DNA of 64,000 nucleotides from the NCBI RefSeq assembly GCF_011801145.1, contig NZ_CP046172.1, forward strand, positions 496,001-560,000, in the 5' to 3' direction. The stretch comes from Nocardia arthritidis. GTDB taxonomy: Bacteria > Actinomycetota > Actinomycetes > Mycobacteriales > Mycobacteriaceae. Under the pieces are notes generated by a model. That model did not search any database and had not been told where the DNA came from. It saw only the letters and a program-made list of their open reading frames with translations. Position numbers and translations under genes: made by a program. This document shows positions 8,446-16,626 of the stretch, piece after piece; position 1 is the first letter of the stretch; every line of letters starts with the position of its first letter.

Positions 8446-9389
8446 CCTCTAGAAGTGCGACTTCTTCCGATGACGACGGCGGCTACGACCCCGCGCCCGC
8501 ACGCCTGACGGTGGGAATCGTCTCGGCGGGACGCGTCGGCTCGGCGCTCGGCGCCGCGCTGGAGCGCGCCGGACATGTGGTGTTCGGTGTGTCCGCGATC
8601 TCCGATGCCTCGGTGCGGCGGGCCGCTACCCGGCTGCCGGATTCGAAGATCCTGCCGGTCGAGGAGGTGGCCGCGCGCAGCGAACTGCTGCTGCTCGCGG
8701 TGCCGGATGCCGAATTGGCCGGGTTGGTGCGCGGTTTGGCGAGCGCGGGCGTGGTGCGTTCGGGCACGATCGTCGCGCATACGTCCGGTGCGAACGGTAT
8801 TGCCGTGCTCGCCCCGCTCACCGAGCGCGGCGCACTGCCGCTGGCCATTCATCCCGCGATGACGTTCACCGGGCACGACGAGGATCTGTCCCGGCTCGGC
8901 AACGCGTGTTTCGGCATCACGGCGGGCAGTGAGATCGGTTACGCCATCGCCCAATCGCTGGTGATCGAGATGGGTGGCGAGCCGGTGCGGGTGCCGGAGG
9001 AGCAGCGCACGCTCTATCACGCCGCGCTCGCGCACGGCAGCAACCATCTCGTCACCCTGATCGTCGACGCGGTCGCCGCGCTGCGGGTCGCGCTGTCCGG
9101 TCCCGGATTGCTCGGCCAACAGCTGGTGGACGATCAGCCGAACGGCTTGGCCGAGCGTTTGCTGGCACCGCTGGCCTCGGCGGCGCTGGACAACGCGCTG
9201 CGTCGCGGCCAGGCCGCGCTGACCGGTCCGGTCGCCCGCGGCGATGTGGAAGCCGTTGCGGCGCACCTGGATGCGCTCGAATCCGTCGACCCTCGACTGG
9301 CCGCAGGCTACCGCGCGCTCTCGCTGCGCACGGCCGAACTGGCCGAAACCAACCCTGCTCTAATAGATTTGCTGGAGGGACGCCAATGA
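8442..9389 (+). CDS. Rossmann-like DUF2520 protein, candidate ketopantoate reductase
   Basis: A 315-residue NAD(P)-binding protein: after a ~20-residue acidic N-terminus the Rossmann motif [20 protein letters not shown] is at about 23-43, and the C-terminal half (HPAMTFTG, then [15 protein letters not shown]) is the DUF2520 helical domain that resembles 6-phosphogluconate dehydrogenase-type dehydrogenases. It overlaps panC by 4 nt. The PanG ketopantoate reductase of Francisella belongs, to my knowledge, to this same family, and the position directly before panC-panD makes that activity plausible here. TTG start; no strong Shine-Dalgarno is visible. Confidence 0.8.
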   Translation: MTSRSATSSDDDGGYDPAPARLTVGIVSAGRVGSALGAALERAGHVVFGVSAISDASVRRAATRLPDSKILPVEEVAARSELLLLAVPDAELAGLVRGLASAGVVRSGTIVAHTSGANGIAVLAPLTERGALPLAIHPAMTFTGHDEDLSRLGNACFGITAGSEIGYAIAQSLVIEMGGEPVRVPEEQRTLYHAALAHGSNHLVTLIVDAVAALRVALSGPGLLGQQLVDDQPNGLAERLLAPLASAALDNALRRGQAALTGPVARGDVEAVAAHLDALESVDPRLAAGYRALSLRTAELAETNPALIDLLEGRQ

Positions 9390-10315
9390 TCGATCCGAAG
9401 CTGCGTGGCGCCTTCCGCCCCGGCCAGTTGACCGTGCAGCACGACCCGTCGGTGGTCGCCGCCATCTCGAAATCGCTGCGCGGTGTCGGCCGCACGGTCG
9501 CCCTGGTGCCGACGATGGGCGCGCTGCACGAGGGGCATCTCGAGCTGGTGCGCCGCGCCAAGCGCACCAACCAGACGGTGATCGTCTCGATCTTCGTGAA
9601 CCCCTTGCAATTCGGCGCGAACGAGGACCTGGACAAATACCCGCGCACCTTGGACGCCGACGTGGAACTGCTGCGTGCGGAGGGCGTCGAACTGGTCTTC
9701 GCGCCGAGCGCCGCCGATATGTACCCCGACGGCCCGCGTACCACGGTGCAGCCGGGGCCACTCGGTGCCGAGCTCGAAGGGGCAAGCCGCCCAACGCATT
9801 TCGCCGGCATGCTGACCGTGGTCGCCAAACTGCTGCAGATCGTGCGGCCGACCGAGGCGTTCTTCGGCGAGAAGGACTACCAGCAGCTCACGCTGATCCG
9901 CCAGCTGGTGCGCGATCTCAATTTCGACGTATCGATCGTCCCCGTGGCGACGGTGCGCGAGGCGGACGGGCTGGCCATGTCCTCGCGCAACCGCTATCTC
10001 GATGCGGCGCAACGGGAATCGGCGCTGGCCCTCTCGGCGGCGCTGGCCGCCGGCCGTCATGCGGCCGGGCACGGCGCCGCCGCGGCGCTCGCGGCGGCCC
10101 GCGCGGTGCTCGATGCCGCCGACGGCGTGACCGTCGACTACCTCGAATTGCGTTCGTCCACCCTCGGTCCGGCGCCCGCGAGCGGTAATGCGCGGCTGCT
10201 CGTCGCGGCCAGGGTCGGCTCGACCCGGCTGATCGACAACACGGCGGTAGCCCTCGGCGTCGAACTCGACGGCCACCCCGATCCCAATGCCCGGCTCGCC
10301 TCCACCCAGCGGTAG
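9386..10315 (+). CDS. panC: Pantothenate synthetase PanC
   Basis: ATP-dependent condensation of pantoate and beta-alanine to pantothenate. The 309-residue protein has the class-I-ligase-like motifs [19 protein letters not shown] (HIGH-type ATP site), [11 protein letters not shown], the [10 protein letters not shown] region and the KMSKS-like MSSRNRYL. The ATG overlaps the upstream stop (ATGA). With PanD and CoaX immediately downstream it completes pantothenate supply and its phosphorylation to phosphopantothenate. Confidence 0.96.
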   Translation: MIDPKLRGAFRPGQLTVQHDPSVVAAISKSLRGVGRTVALVPTMGALHEGHLELVRRAKRTNQTVIVSIFVNPLQFGANEDLDKYPRTLDADVELLRAEGVELVFAPSAADMYPDGPRTTVQPGPLGAELEGASRPTHFAGMLTVVAKLLQIVRPTEAFFGEKDYQQLTLIRQLVRDLNFDVSIVPVATVREADGLAMSSRNRYLDAAQRESALALSAALAAGRHAAGHGAAAALAAARAVLDAADGVTVDYLELRSSTLGPAPASGNARLLVAARVGSTRLIDNTAVALGVELDGHPDPNARLASTQR

Positions 10316-10342
10316 AGCGCCTCAGAGAAAGGCAACAGCTCG

Positions 10343-10762
10343 ATGTTGCGCACCATGATGAAGTCGAAGATCCACCGCGCCACGGTGACCCACGCGGACC
10401 TGCACTACGTCGGCTCGGTGACGGTGGACCAGGACCTGCTCGACGCGGCCGATCTGCTGGAGGGCGAACAGGTCTGCATCGTCGATATCGATAATGGCGC
10501 CCGCCTGGAGACCTATGTCATCGCGGGCGAGCGCGGTTCCGGCGTCATCGGAATCAACGGCGCCGCAGCCCATCTCGTCCACCCCGGCGACCTGGTCATC
10601 CTGATCGCCTACGGCATGATGGACGAGGCCGAACTGCGCGAATACCAGCCTCGGGTGGTATTCGTCGACGAACGAAACCGCCAGGTGGAGCTTGGTTCGG
10701 ATCCGGCGCACGCGCCCGAGGGTTCCGGGCTCACCTCGCCGCGCACGCTGACCAACGCCTGA
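10343..10762 (+). CDS. panD: Aspartate 1-decarboxylase PanD
   Basis: Makes beta-alanine from L-aspartate. The 139-residue proenzyme contains the self-cleavage site Gly24-Ser25 (HYVGSVT); processing yields the pyruvoyl group from Ser25. K9, H11 and the downstream NGAAAHLV and AYGMM motifs are also conserved. A ribosome-binding site AGAAAGG precedes the ATG. Length and motifs match the mycobacterial enzyme. Confidence 0.96.
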   Translation: MLRTMMKSKIHRATVTHADLHYVGSVTVDQDLLDAADLLEGEQVCIVDIDNGARLETYVIAGERGSGVIGINGAAAHLVHPGDLVILIAYGMMDEAELREYQPRVVFVDERNRQVELGSDPAHAPEGSGLTSPRTLTNA

Positions 10763-10777
10763 TCGGGCGGTCCGAAT

Positions 10778-11575
10778 ATGCTGCTGGCCATCGACGTCCG
10801 CAACACCAGCATCGAACTGGGGCTTTTCTCCGGTAGCGGCGCCCATTCGAAATTGGTGCGGCACTGGCGCATCCACACCAATCCGCTATTGACCGCGGAC
10901 GAGTTCGCCATGCAGGTGCGCGGTCTGGTCGGTGAACAGCTCGACGAGGTGATCGGCGTTTCCGCGCTCGCGACGGTGCCGCCGGTGCTGCGTGAATTGC
11001 GGGAAATGCTGACCCGCTACTGGGGACATGTTCCGCATGTGCTGGTCGAGCCCGGTGTGCGCACCGGAATTCCGCTGCTGGTCGACAATCCGAAGGAGGT
11101 CGGTGCGGATCGGATCGTGAACTGTCTTGCCGCCTTCCAGCGCTACAACGCGCCCGCCATCGTCGTCGATTTCGGCACCGCGATCTGCGTCGACCTGGTT
11201 TCCGGAAAAGGGGAATTCCTCGGCGGCATCATCGCGCCGGGTGTCGAGATCGCGACCGAGGCGCTGGTGGAGCGCACCGCGCTACGCCGGGCCGAACTGG
11301 CGAGACCGCGTTCGGTGCTGGGTAAGAACAGTATGGAATGCATTCAGTCCGGCGCGGTCTTCGGTTTCGCCGGCTTGGTGGACGGGCTGATCGATCGGAT
11401 TCGCGACGAGTTCGACGCGTTCGCGAGCAGGGATGTCGCGGTGGTCGCGACGGGTGCGACAGCGCCGCTGATCGTCCCCGAATCGGAGACCATCGATCAT
11501 CACGAGCCGCATCTCACACTCACCGGGCTGCGCCTGGTGTATGAGCGCAATCAGCGGCGCAAGGGTTCGGTGTGA
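10778..11575 (+). CDS. coaX: Type III pantothenate kinase CoaX
   Basis: Phosphorylates pantothenate, the first step of CoA synthesis. The 265-residue protein has the ASKHA phosphate loop [17 protein letters not shown] at its N-terminus, the [16 protein letters not shown] segment, the phosphate-2 motif [12 protein letters not shown] and [15 protein letters not shown]. Type III kinases need a monovalent cation and are not inhibited by CoA. It sits 15 nt after panD in the same operon. Confidence 0.95.
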   Translation: MLLAIDVRNTSIELGLFSGSGAHSKLVRHWRIHTNPLLTADEFAMQVRGLVGEQLDEVIGVSALATVPPVLRELREMLTRYWGHVPHVLVEPGVRTGIPLLVDNPKEVGADRIVNCLAAFQRYNAPAIVVDFGTAICVDLVSGKGEFLGGIIAPGVEIATEALVERTALRRAELARPRSVLGKNSMECIQSGAVFGFAGLVDGLIDRIRDEFDAFASRDVAVVATGATAPLIVPESETIDHHEPHLTLTGLRLVYERNQRRKGSV

Positions 11576-11599
11576 GTCAACCCACCGGACTTGGTGCTA

Positions 11600-11627
11600 T
11601 TGCGCGCTTCCGGCTCACTGCTACACT
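11600..11627 (+). promoter_or_regulatory. Candidate promoter of the Cys-Cys leader
   Basis: A -35-like TTGCGC (11600-11605) and -10-like TACACT (11622-11627) are separated by 16 nt. A start point 7-8 nt past the -10 would fall at or just before the GTG at 11635, implying a leaderless transcript beginning with the leader peptide. Predicted by eye only. Confidence 0.45.
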
Positions 11628-11634
11628 CGCCGAC

Positions 11635-11676
11635 GTGTATTTCCGCGTGAGCACCCAGGAGTGTTGTCGAGGCTGA
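11635..11676 (+). CDS. Cys-Cys leader peptide upstream of cysteine dioxygenase
   Basis: GTG-initiated 13-codon ORF encoding MYFRVSTQECCRG, with two adjacent TGT cysteine codons (11662-11667) near its end. An internal in-frame GTG (11647) could also start it. Short ORFs rich in Cys codons are known regulators of cysteine genes in mycobacteria, where ribosome stalling at low cysteinyl-tRNA alters downstream expression. Here the Cys codons lie inside RNA that can pair with the ribosome-binding site of the next gene, so cysteine-responsive control is a reasonable inference. Confidence 0.6.
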   Translation: MYFRVSTQECCRG

Positions 11677-11732
11677 CCTGCCTCGACCGTTCGAGGCCGA
11701 CCATCTTCCTCGACCGCTGACACAACTCCTGG
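11655..11732 (+). promoter_or_regulatory. Leader RNA structure sequestering the CDO ribosome-binding site
   Basis: CCAGGAGTGTTGTC (11655-11668) can pair with GACACAACTCCTGG (11719-11732): 8 bp, a two-base mismatch, then 4 bp. The right arm overlaps the first two bases of the Shine-Dalgarno GGAG (11731-11734). Between them are mutually exclusive small stems made from GTCGAGG (11666-11672), CCTCGAC (11681-11687), TCGAGG (11691-11696) and CCTCGA (11708-11713). This arrangement resembles an attenuator whose folding depends on the position of a ribosome on the leader peptide. Confidence 0.55.
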
Positions 11733-11742
11733 AGATTCGCGA

Positions 11743-12342
11743 ATGCGCTCCTCTGTTCTTTCCCTTTCTTCGGCACGTACCGAATATTCGGCGAACCCGC
11801 CCGTCGATCGGGCCGTCGCGCCCGCGTTGCCGACCCGGTTGCGCCCGGCCGATCTGCTCCGATTGACCGATGAGGGCGCCGAGGATGTGCTGGCCGGACG
11901 CTATGACCATTTACTTCCATCGGACGGTGGCTGGCCCGCCGACGAGCGCTGGGCGGCCCGGCTGCTTTCCGATGGCGAGGTCGATGTCTGGCTGATCAGC
12001 TGGACGCCCGGTAAGTCCACCGAATTGCACGATCACGCCGGTTCGCTCGGCGCGCTCACCGTGCTCAGCGGCGCCCTTTCCGAATTCCGTTGGAACGGCT
12101 CCGAACTGCGCAGGCGCACGCTCGGCGCGGGTGATCAGGCCTCGTTCCCGATCGGCTGGGTGCACGATGTTATGCGCGCACCAGCTATTTCGGCCGAATC
12201 GGCCGGACCGCTCGAACCGACGCTGTCGGTACACGCTTATTCGCCACCGCTCACCGCGATGTCCTATTACGAGGTCACCGGCCACGGGACCCTGCGGCGC
12301 ACCCGAACCGTCCTCACCGACCAGCCCGAAGGTGATATGTGA
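11743..12342 (+). CDS. Cysteine dioxygenase family protein
   Basis: Probable iron enzyme oxidising L-cysteine to cysteine sulfinate. In the 199-residue cupin the metal-binding HDHAG motif is seen in STELHDHAGSLGALTVLSG (about 86-104), followed by the second cupin motif IGWVHDVM and the third-ligand region TLSVHAYSPPL. The family includes 3-mercaptopropionate dioxygenases, so the exact thiol is unproven, but the Cys-Cys leader and the adjacent rhodanese support cysteine. GGAG lies 8 nt before the ATG. The CDO-rhodanese pair sits between coaX and lysS, an insertion relative to the mycobacterial order. Confidence 0.85.
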   Translation: MRSSVLSLSSARTEYSANPPVDRAVAPALPTRLRPADLLRLTDEGAEDVLAGRYDHLLPSDGGWPADERWAARLLSDGEVDVWLISWTPGKSTELHDHAGSLGALTVLSGALSEFRWNGSELRRRTLGAGDQASFPIGWVHDVMRAPAISAESAGPLEPTLSVHAYSPPLTAMSYYEVTGHGTLRRTRTVLTDQPEGDM

Positions 12343-12773
12343 TGACTCGTCTGACCATCGACCAGATGCTCGAGAACGCGCGATCCGGGTTGAACCGGAT
12401 CTATGCCTTCGAATTGCCCAAGGCCCTCGCTCGCGGCGCGATTCTGGTCGACATCCGGCCGCAGGCGCAGCGGGTGCGCGAGGGCGCGTTACCCGGTGCG
12501 CTGGTGATCGAACGGAATGTGCTGGAATGGCGGCTCGATCCGTCGAGTTCGGCGCGGTTGGCGCTGGCCGTCGATCACGATGTGGAATGGATCGTGGTGT
12601 GCTCGGAGGGCTATACCTCCAGCCTTGCCGCGTACTCGCTGCAGCAACTCGGATTGCATCGGGCAACCGATCTGGTCGGCGGTTTCCACGCGTTGAAGGC
12701 GGCCGGTCTGTTGAGTATCGGAACTCGGGCGCCGCACTTCGCGACCCAGGCGGCGGCGCTCGCCGCGGTGTAA
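12342..12773 (+). CDS. Rhodanese-like sulfurtransferase
   Basis: A single-domain 143-residue rhodanese. The segment ARGAILVDIRPQAQRVREG is the typical strand-loop of the fold and the active-site loop is CSEGYTS with the persulfide-carrying cysteine at about 90. The ATG shares its A with the cysteine dioxygenase stop; a GTG one codon upstream (12339) is also possible. It likely handles sulfane sulfur generated in cysteine catabolism together with the dioxygenase. Confidence 0.88.
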   Translation: MTRLTIDQMLENARSGLNRIYAFELPKALARGAILVDIRPQAQRVREGALPGALVIERNVLEWRLDPSSSARLALAVDHDVEWIVVCSEGYTSSLAAYSLQQLGLHRATDLVGGFHALKAAGLLSIGTRAPHFATQAAALAAV

Positions 12774-12945
12774 TCCTTTCATCTCGAAATACATAGGCGC
12801 ACAGTCGCTTTCGATTGTTGTGTGGATTCTCCGTTGCTTTCGGTGACGGGTAAATCGGCTATGGAACCGATACCTTTTCGTTACTGATCCGGATTGACCG
12901 GGCGGCTCGCAAAACGATTTCCGGTGCACGCTAGGGTTGTTGGAT

Positions 12946-14475
12946 GTGAGCACCTCCAACGACCACTCGCCCGGCCGCGATAGCGCGGAAGTCGATGTTC
13001 CGGAGCAGATGCGGATTCGCCGGGAGAAGCGCGAGCGGCTGCTCACCGAGGGACGTGAGGCATACCCGGTCGTCGTGCCGCGTACCCATACGCTCGCCGA
13101 AATTCGCGCCGCCTATCCGGACTTGGCGCCCGACACACAGACGGGTCTACAGGTCGGTGTCGCCGGACGCGTCATATTCATGCGCAATACCGGCAAGTTG
13201 TGTTTCGCGACGCTGCAGGAGGGCGACGGCACCAAGCTGCAGGCGATGATCAGCCTGAACGGTGTCGGCGCCGATGCGCTTACCGCGTGGAAGTCCGATG
13301 TGGACCTGGGCGACTTCGTATTCGTGCACGGTGAGGTCATCTCGTCGCGCACCGGGGAATTGAGCGTCATGGCCGATTCCTGGTCCATGTCGGCAAAGTC
13401 GTTGCGCCCCTTGCCGGTCGCGCACAAGGAGATGAACGAGGAGTCGCGGGTACGGCAGCGCTATGTCGACCTGATCGTGCGGCCGGAGGCGCGGGAAATG
13501 GCGCGCACCAGGGTCGCCGTCGTGCGCGCGCTGCGCAATGCGCTGGAGCGCCGCGGATTCCTGGAGGTGGAGACGCCGATGCTGCAGACGCTGCACGGCG
13601 GCGCGGCGGCCAGGCCCTTCGTCACCCATTCCAATGCGCTGGATATGGATTTGTACCTGCGTATCGCGCCGGAGTTGTTCCTGAAGCGCTGCGTGGTCGG
13701 TGGCCTGGAGAAGGTCTTCGAGATCAACAGGAACTTCCGCAACGAGGGCGCCGACTCCACGCATTCGCCCGAGTTCGCGATGTTGGAAACGTATGAGGCT
13801 TACGGCACCTACGACACCTCCGCGACGATGATCCGGGAATTGATCCAGGAGGTCGCGCAGGAGGCGTTCGGAACGCAGGTGGTGACGCTCGCCGACGGTA
13901 CGGAATACGACCTGCGCGGTGAGTGGACGACGGTTGAGATGTACCCGTCGCTGTCCGATGCGCTGGGTGTCTCGGTCACGCCGGAAACTTCCGTCGCGGA
14001 ATTGCGTGCGCTCGCCGATCGGGTCGGTCTGGAAATTCCCGATGGTAAGGGCTACGGCCACGGCAAACTGGTCGAGGAACTGTGGGAACACCAGTACGGC
14101 GACAAGCTCTACGCGCCGACTTTCGTGCGTGACTTCCCGATCGAGACATCACCGCTCACCAGACAGCACCGCAACAAGCCGGGTGTCACGGAGAAGTGGG
14201 ATCTGTATGTGCGCGGCTTCGAGTTGGCAACCGGCTATTCGGAGTTGGTGGATCCGGTGATCCAACGAGAACGTTTCATGGATCAGGCGCGGTTGGCCGC
14301 GCAGGGTGATGACGAGGCCATGCGACTCGACGAGGACTTCCTCGCCGCGATGGAGCACGGTATGCCACCGACAACCGGCACGGGTATGGGAATCGATCGG
14401 TTGTTGATGGCGTTGACGGGTTTGGGAATCCGGGAAACGATACTGTTCCCAATTGTGCGTCCGGTCACCCGCTGA
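12946..14475 (+). CDS. lysS: Lysyl-tRNA synthetase (class II)
   Basis: Charges tRNA-Lys. The protein has the N-terminal OB-fold anticodon domain ([20 protein letters not shown], about 70-90), class II motif 2 ([18 protein letters not shown]) and motif 3 ([13 protein letters not shown]) near the C-terminus. At 509 residues it matches the housekeeping LysS rather than the membrane-fused LysX. The GTG at 12946 is preferred with AGGG upstream; in-frame TTG codons at 12937 and 12940 are alternatives. It lies before lsr2 and clpC as in mycobacteria. Confidence 0.95.
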   Translation: MSTSNDHSPGRDSAEVDVPEQMRIRREKRERLLTEGREAYPVVVPRTHTLAEIRAAYPDLAPDTQTGLQVGVAGRVIFMRNTGKLCFATLQEGDGTKLQAMISLNGVGADALTAWKSDVDLGDFVFVHGEVISSRTGELSVMADSWSMSAKSLRPLPVAHKEMNEESRVRQRYVDLIVRPEAREMARTRVAVVRALRNALERRGFLEVETPMLQTLHGGAAARPFVTHSNALDMDLYLRIAPELFLKRCVVGGLEKVFEINRNFRNEGADSTHSPEFAMLETYEAYGTYDTSATMIRELIQEVAQEAFGTQVVTLADGTEYDLRGEWTTVEMYPSLSDALGVSVTPETSVAELRALADRVGLEIPDGKGYGHGKLVEELWEHQYGDKLYAPTFVRDFPIETSPLTRQHRNKPGVTEKWDLYVRGFELATGYSELVDPVIQRERFMDQARLAAQGDDEAMRLDEDFLAAMEHGMPPTTGTGMGIDRLLMALTGLGIRETILFPIVRPVTR

Positions 14476-14591
14476 CCATCCGAACGCATTGTTCCCGACC
14501 GCGTCTTGGAATTTCTGGAATTCGAGGTATTCTTGCCTCGGGTAATCGGCCTAGTATGCGGGTCGCACGATTTCGAGAGGACGTTCATCTC

Positions 14592-14951
14592 ATGGCAAAG
14601 AAGGTCACCGTTAGTCTGATCGACGATGTCGACGGTGAGTCCATCGCGGACGAGACCATCGAGTTTGCGATCGATGGTGTGTCGTACGAGATCGACCTGT
14701 CGTCGGCGAATGCTACGAAGTTGCGTGACGGTCTGGAGCAGTGGGTTTCGAGTGCGCGTCGGGTCAGTGGCCGGCGTCGGGTGAAGGCTGCGGCGGGGGC
14801 GACCACCAGCCCGAAGAGCCGGGTCTCGATCGATCGTGAACAAAGCGCGGCAATTCGTGAGTGGGCGCGCCGGAATGGGCACAAGGTGTCCGCGCGGGGC
14901 CGTATCTCCGCTGACATCACCGATGCCTACAACAAGGCCGCCAAGGGATAG
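14592..14951 (+). CDS. lsr2: Nucleoid-associated protein Lsr2
   Basis: H-NS-like xenogeneic silencer that bridges AT-rich DNA. In 119 residues the N-terminal oligomerisation domain ([20 protein letters not shown]) is followed by a basic linker and the C-terminal DNA-binding domain with the AT-hook-like RGR of [16 protein letters not shown]. The ATG is preceded by GAGAGGA. It is monocistronic, followed by a strong terminator, with the usual position downstream of lysS. It could silence the AT-richer accessory islands in this window. Confidence 0.96.
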   Translation: MAKKVTVSLIDDVDGESIADETIEFAIDGVSYEIDLSSANATKLRDGLEQWVSSARRVSGRRRVKAAAGATTSPKSRVSIDREQSAAIREWARRNGHKVSARGRISADITDAYNKAAKG

Positions 14952-14961
14952 TTTTCTTTTT

Positions 14962-15007
14962 AACCGCCGCTCGGGCTATTCGTGCGACGCCCGGGCGGCG
15001 GTTTGTT
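14962..15007 (+). terminator. Terminator of lsr2
   Basis: A stem AACCGCCG...CGGGC (14962-14975) pairs with GCCCGGGCGGCGGTT (14989-15003) and is followed by TGTTTG; T-rich bases (TTTTCTTTTT) also lie just before it. A good intrinsic terminator for lsr2. Confidence 0.8.
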
Positions 15008-15027
15008 TGATAGAACTTCGATATAGC

Positions 15028-15076
15028 AGCAAGATCAAGAACCGATTCATACGGTTCCGCGTTACTCGATCTTGCT
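15028..15076. promoter_or_regulatory. Nested inverted repeat upstream of FHA regulator
   Basis: Outer arms AGCAAGATC (15028-15036) and GATCTTGCT (15068-15076) enclose inner arms GAACCG (15039-15044) and CGGTTC (15052-15057). The region lies about 100 bp before the FHA-HTH gene and after the lsr2 terminator. It may be an operator, a cruciform or a second terminator. Confidence 0.5.
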
Positions 15077-15119
15077 CGCGGTTCGCCGAAGCGGCACCAT
15101 GGATACCGTGCGAAGGTCA

Positions 15120-15184
15120 TTGGGGGCCGCCTCCTCGGCCCGACGCTCATGCCCCCGATGAGAGGCGAGGTAACGGCGCTGTGA
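15120..15184 (+). repeat. Degenerate start-site linker, copy before FHA gene
   Basis: The segment GCCCGACGCTCATGCC...GATGAGAGGCGAGG closely resembles that at 8407-8435 (GCCTGACGCTCATACC...GACGAGAGG). It contains an 11-residue mini-ORF (MPPMRGEVTAL, 15149-15184) whose TGA overlaps the GTG of the FHA gene, the same coupling arrangement as the MTESGP linkers. Kinship to those is tentative; kinship to the 8.4-kb copy is clearer. Confidence 0.4.
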
Positions 15185-15804
15185 CTGGATTCGTCGGATC
15201 ACTGTTGCGATTCAAGGACGACACCGGTCGGCAGCAGGAGTTCCTGCTCTCGCCGGATCGGCAACGCATCACCATCGGTCGCTCACCGCAAGCGGATCTG
15301 TCGATGCCGTGGGACGCCGAGGTATCCCGGTTGCACGCGGCGCTCGAATATCTCGGTGCGCACTGGACGATCATCGACGACGGCCTGTCTCGCAACGGCA
15401 CTTTCGTCAACGGCGAGCGGCTGGCCGGTCGGCGACGGCTGATGGCGGGGGACAGTATTCGCGTCGGCACCTCGGTGGTGCATTTTCTCGACTACGGCGG
15501 CGTCGTGGACGACATCACCCGGGTTTCCAGCGGTTCCATTCCGACGCTGCGCTCATTGACCGAAACCCAGCGGTCCGTTCTCATCGCGCTGTGCCGCCCG
15601 TACAAACACGGCGCCGGATTCGCCTCCCCCGCCTCGAATCAGCAGATCGCCGATGAGCTGTTCCTCAGCGTCGACGCGATCAAGACGCATTTGCGCGCGC
15701 TGTTCACCAAGTTCGGGGTGGAGGATCTGCCACAGAATCAGAAGCGGGTGCGGTTGGCCGGGCTGGCCATGCAGAGCGGTCTGATTTCGGATCGGGATCT
15801 CTGA
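15181..15804 (+). CDS. FHA domain protein with C-terminal helix-turn-helix
   Basis: A 207-residue protein. Residues ~20-95 form an FHA phosphothreonine-binding domain: TIGRSPQADLSMP, then EVSRLHAALEY and LSRNGTFVNGERL contain the conserved GR, S..H and NG residues. The C-terminal ~80 residues contain a winged or LuxR-like helix-turn-helix (NQQIADELFLSVDAIKTHLR). It may be a DNA-binding regulator that reads Ser/Thr kinase signalling. It probably starts with the GTG overlapping the preceding mini-ORF. Target genes unknown. Confidence 0.82.
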   Translation: MTGFVGSLLRFKDDTGRQQEFLLSPDRQRITIGRSPQADLSMPWDAEVSRLHAALEYLGAHWTIIDDGLSRNGTFVNGERLAGRRRLMAGDSIRVGTSVVHFLDYGGVVDDITRVSSGSIPTLRSLTETQRSVLIALCRPYKHGAGFASPASNQQIADELFLSVDAIKTHLRALFTKFGVEDLPQNQKRVRLAGLAMQSGLISDRDL

Positions 15805-15943
15805 GACCCGCCACCGTGCGCATTGGACGATCGCTTAGCCGGTCGAGCGTTTCGACGATGGTTGCGGCGGGGTGGTTCGCGATGAACTTGGAGTCGTGAA
15901 CGGAGCGATCGGGCTCCGCTCGATTCCCGGAGGAGCAATCGCG

Positions 15944-16570
15944 ATGTCCGCAACCCGAATCGCCGCACTGGTTTTGGCCACCCTGGCCACCGGCTTGATC
16001 GCCGGTGTCTTCTACGCGTACGCCATCTCGGTGATGCCTGCGCTCGGCCGCACCGACGATCGCACGATCGTCGACGTGATGCAGAAGATCAACGTGGTGA
16101 TCATCAACCCCTGGTTCATGCTCGGCTTCATCGGCACCATCGGTTTCACCGCACTGGCCGCCGCGCTGCATCTGGGCCGGGAGCAGCGCACCACCCTGGT
16201 GGTAATCGGAATCGCCTTGGTGCTCAACGTGATCGCGTTCGCCGTTACCTCCGGTCTGAACGTCCCGCTCAACGATCAGCTGATGGCGGCGGGGGATCCG
16301 GACCGGATCGCCGATCTGGCCAAGGTGCGCGCCGATTTCGAATCGTCCTGGGTGGCTTGGAATATCGTCCGCGCGATCCTGCACACGCTGGCCTTCCTGG
16401 TGTTGTGCGGTGCGCTGTTCCTGGCCGGTGTGCAACACGGTCGTTCCGAGCGCGTCGCGGCGCAGTCGGTCGCCACCGGGCCGGCGTTCGGTGCGCAGCA
16501 GAACTACACATCGCCGACCGGTCCGCAATATGGTGTGCCGCAGCAGAGTTCGCAGCAGCACCGGCCATAG
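15944..16570 (+). CDS. DUF1772 (anthrone oxygenase-like) membrane protein
   Basis: A 208-residue protein with four membrane segments (about 7-30, 56-78, 87-108, 143-166) and a Gln/Pro/Tyr-rich tail. The layout, with an early SVMPALGRTDD loop and KVRADFESSWVAWNIVRA before the last helix, fits DUF1772, a family including anthrone oxygenases but mostly uncharacterised. A strong GGAGGAG lies 8 nt before the ATG. It is monocistronic with a terminator behind it. Confidence 0.75.
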   Translation: MSATRIAALVLATLATGLIAGVFYAYAISVMPALGRTDDRTIVDVMQKINVVIINPWFMLGFIGTIGFTALAAALHLGREQRTTLVVIGIALVLNVIAFAVTSGLNVPLNDQLMAAGDPDRIADLAKVRADFESSWVAWNIVRAILHTLAFLVLCGALFLAGVQHGRSERVAAQSVATGPAFGAQQNYTSPTGPQYGVPQQSSQQHRP

Positions 16571-16587
16571 AAATGTCATCGGCCCTC

Positions 16588-16615
16588 GCCGCACCACCGG
16601 CTCGGGTGGTGCGGC
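16588..16615. terminator. Terminator between convergent genes
   Basis: Perfect 11-bp stem GCCGCACCACC / GGTGGTGCGGC with a 6-nt loop, between the ends of the DUF1772 gene and the convergent MAB_1171c-like gene. It likely works in both directions. Confidence 0.75.
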
Positions 16616-16626
16616 GCTTCGGCGTT

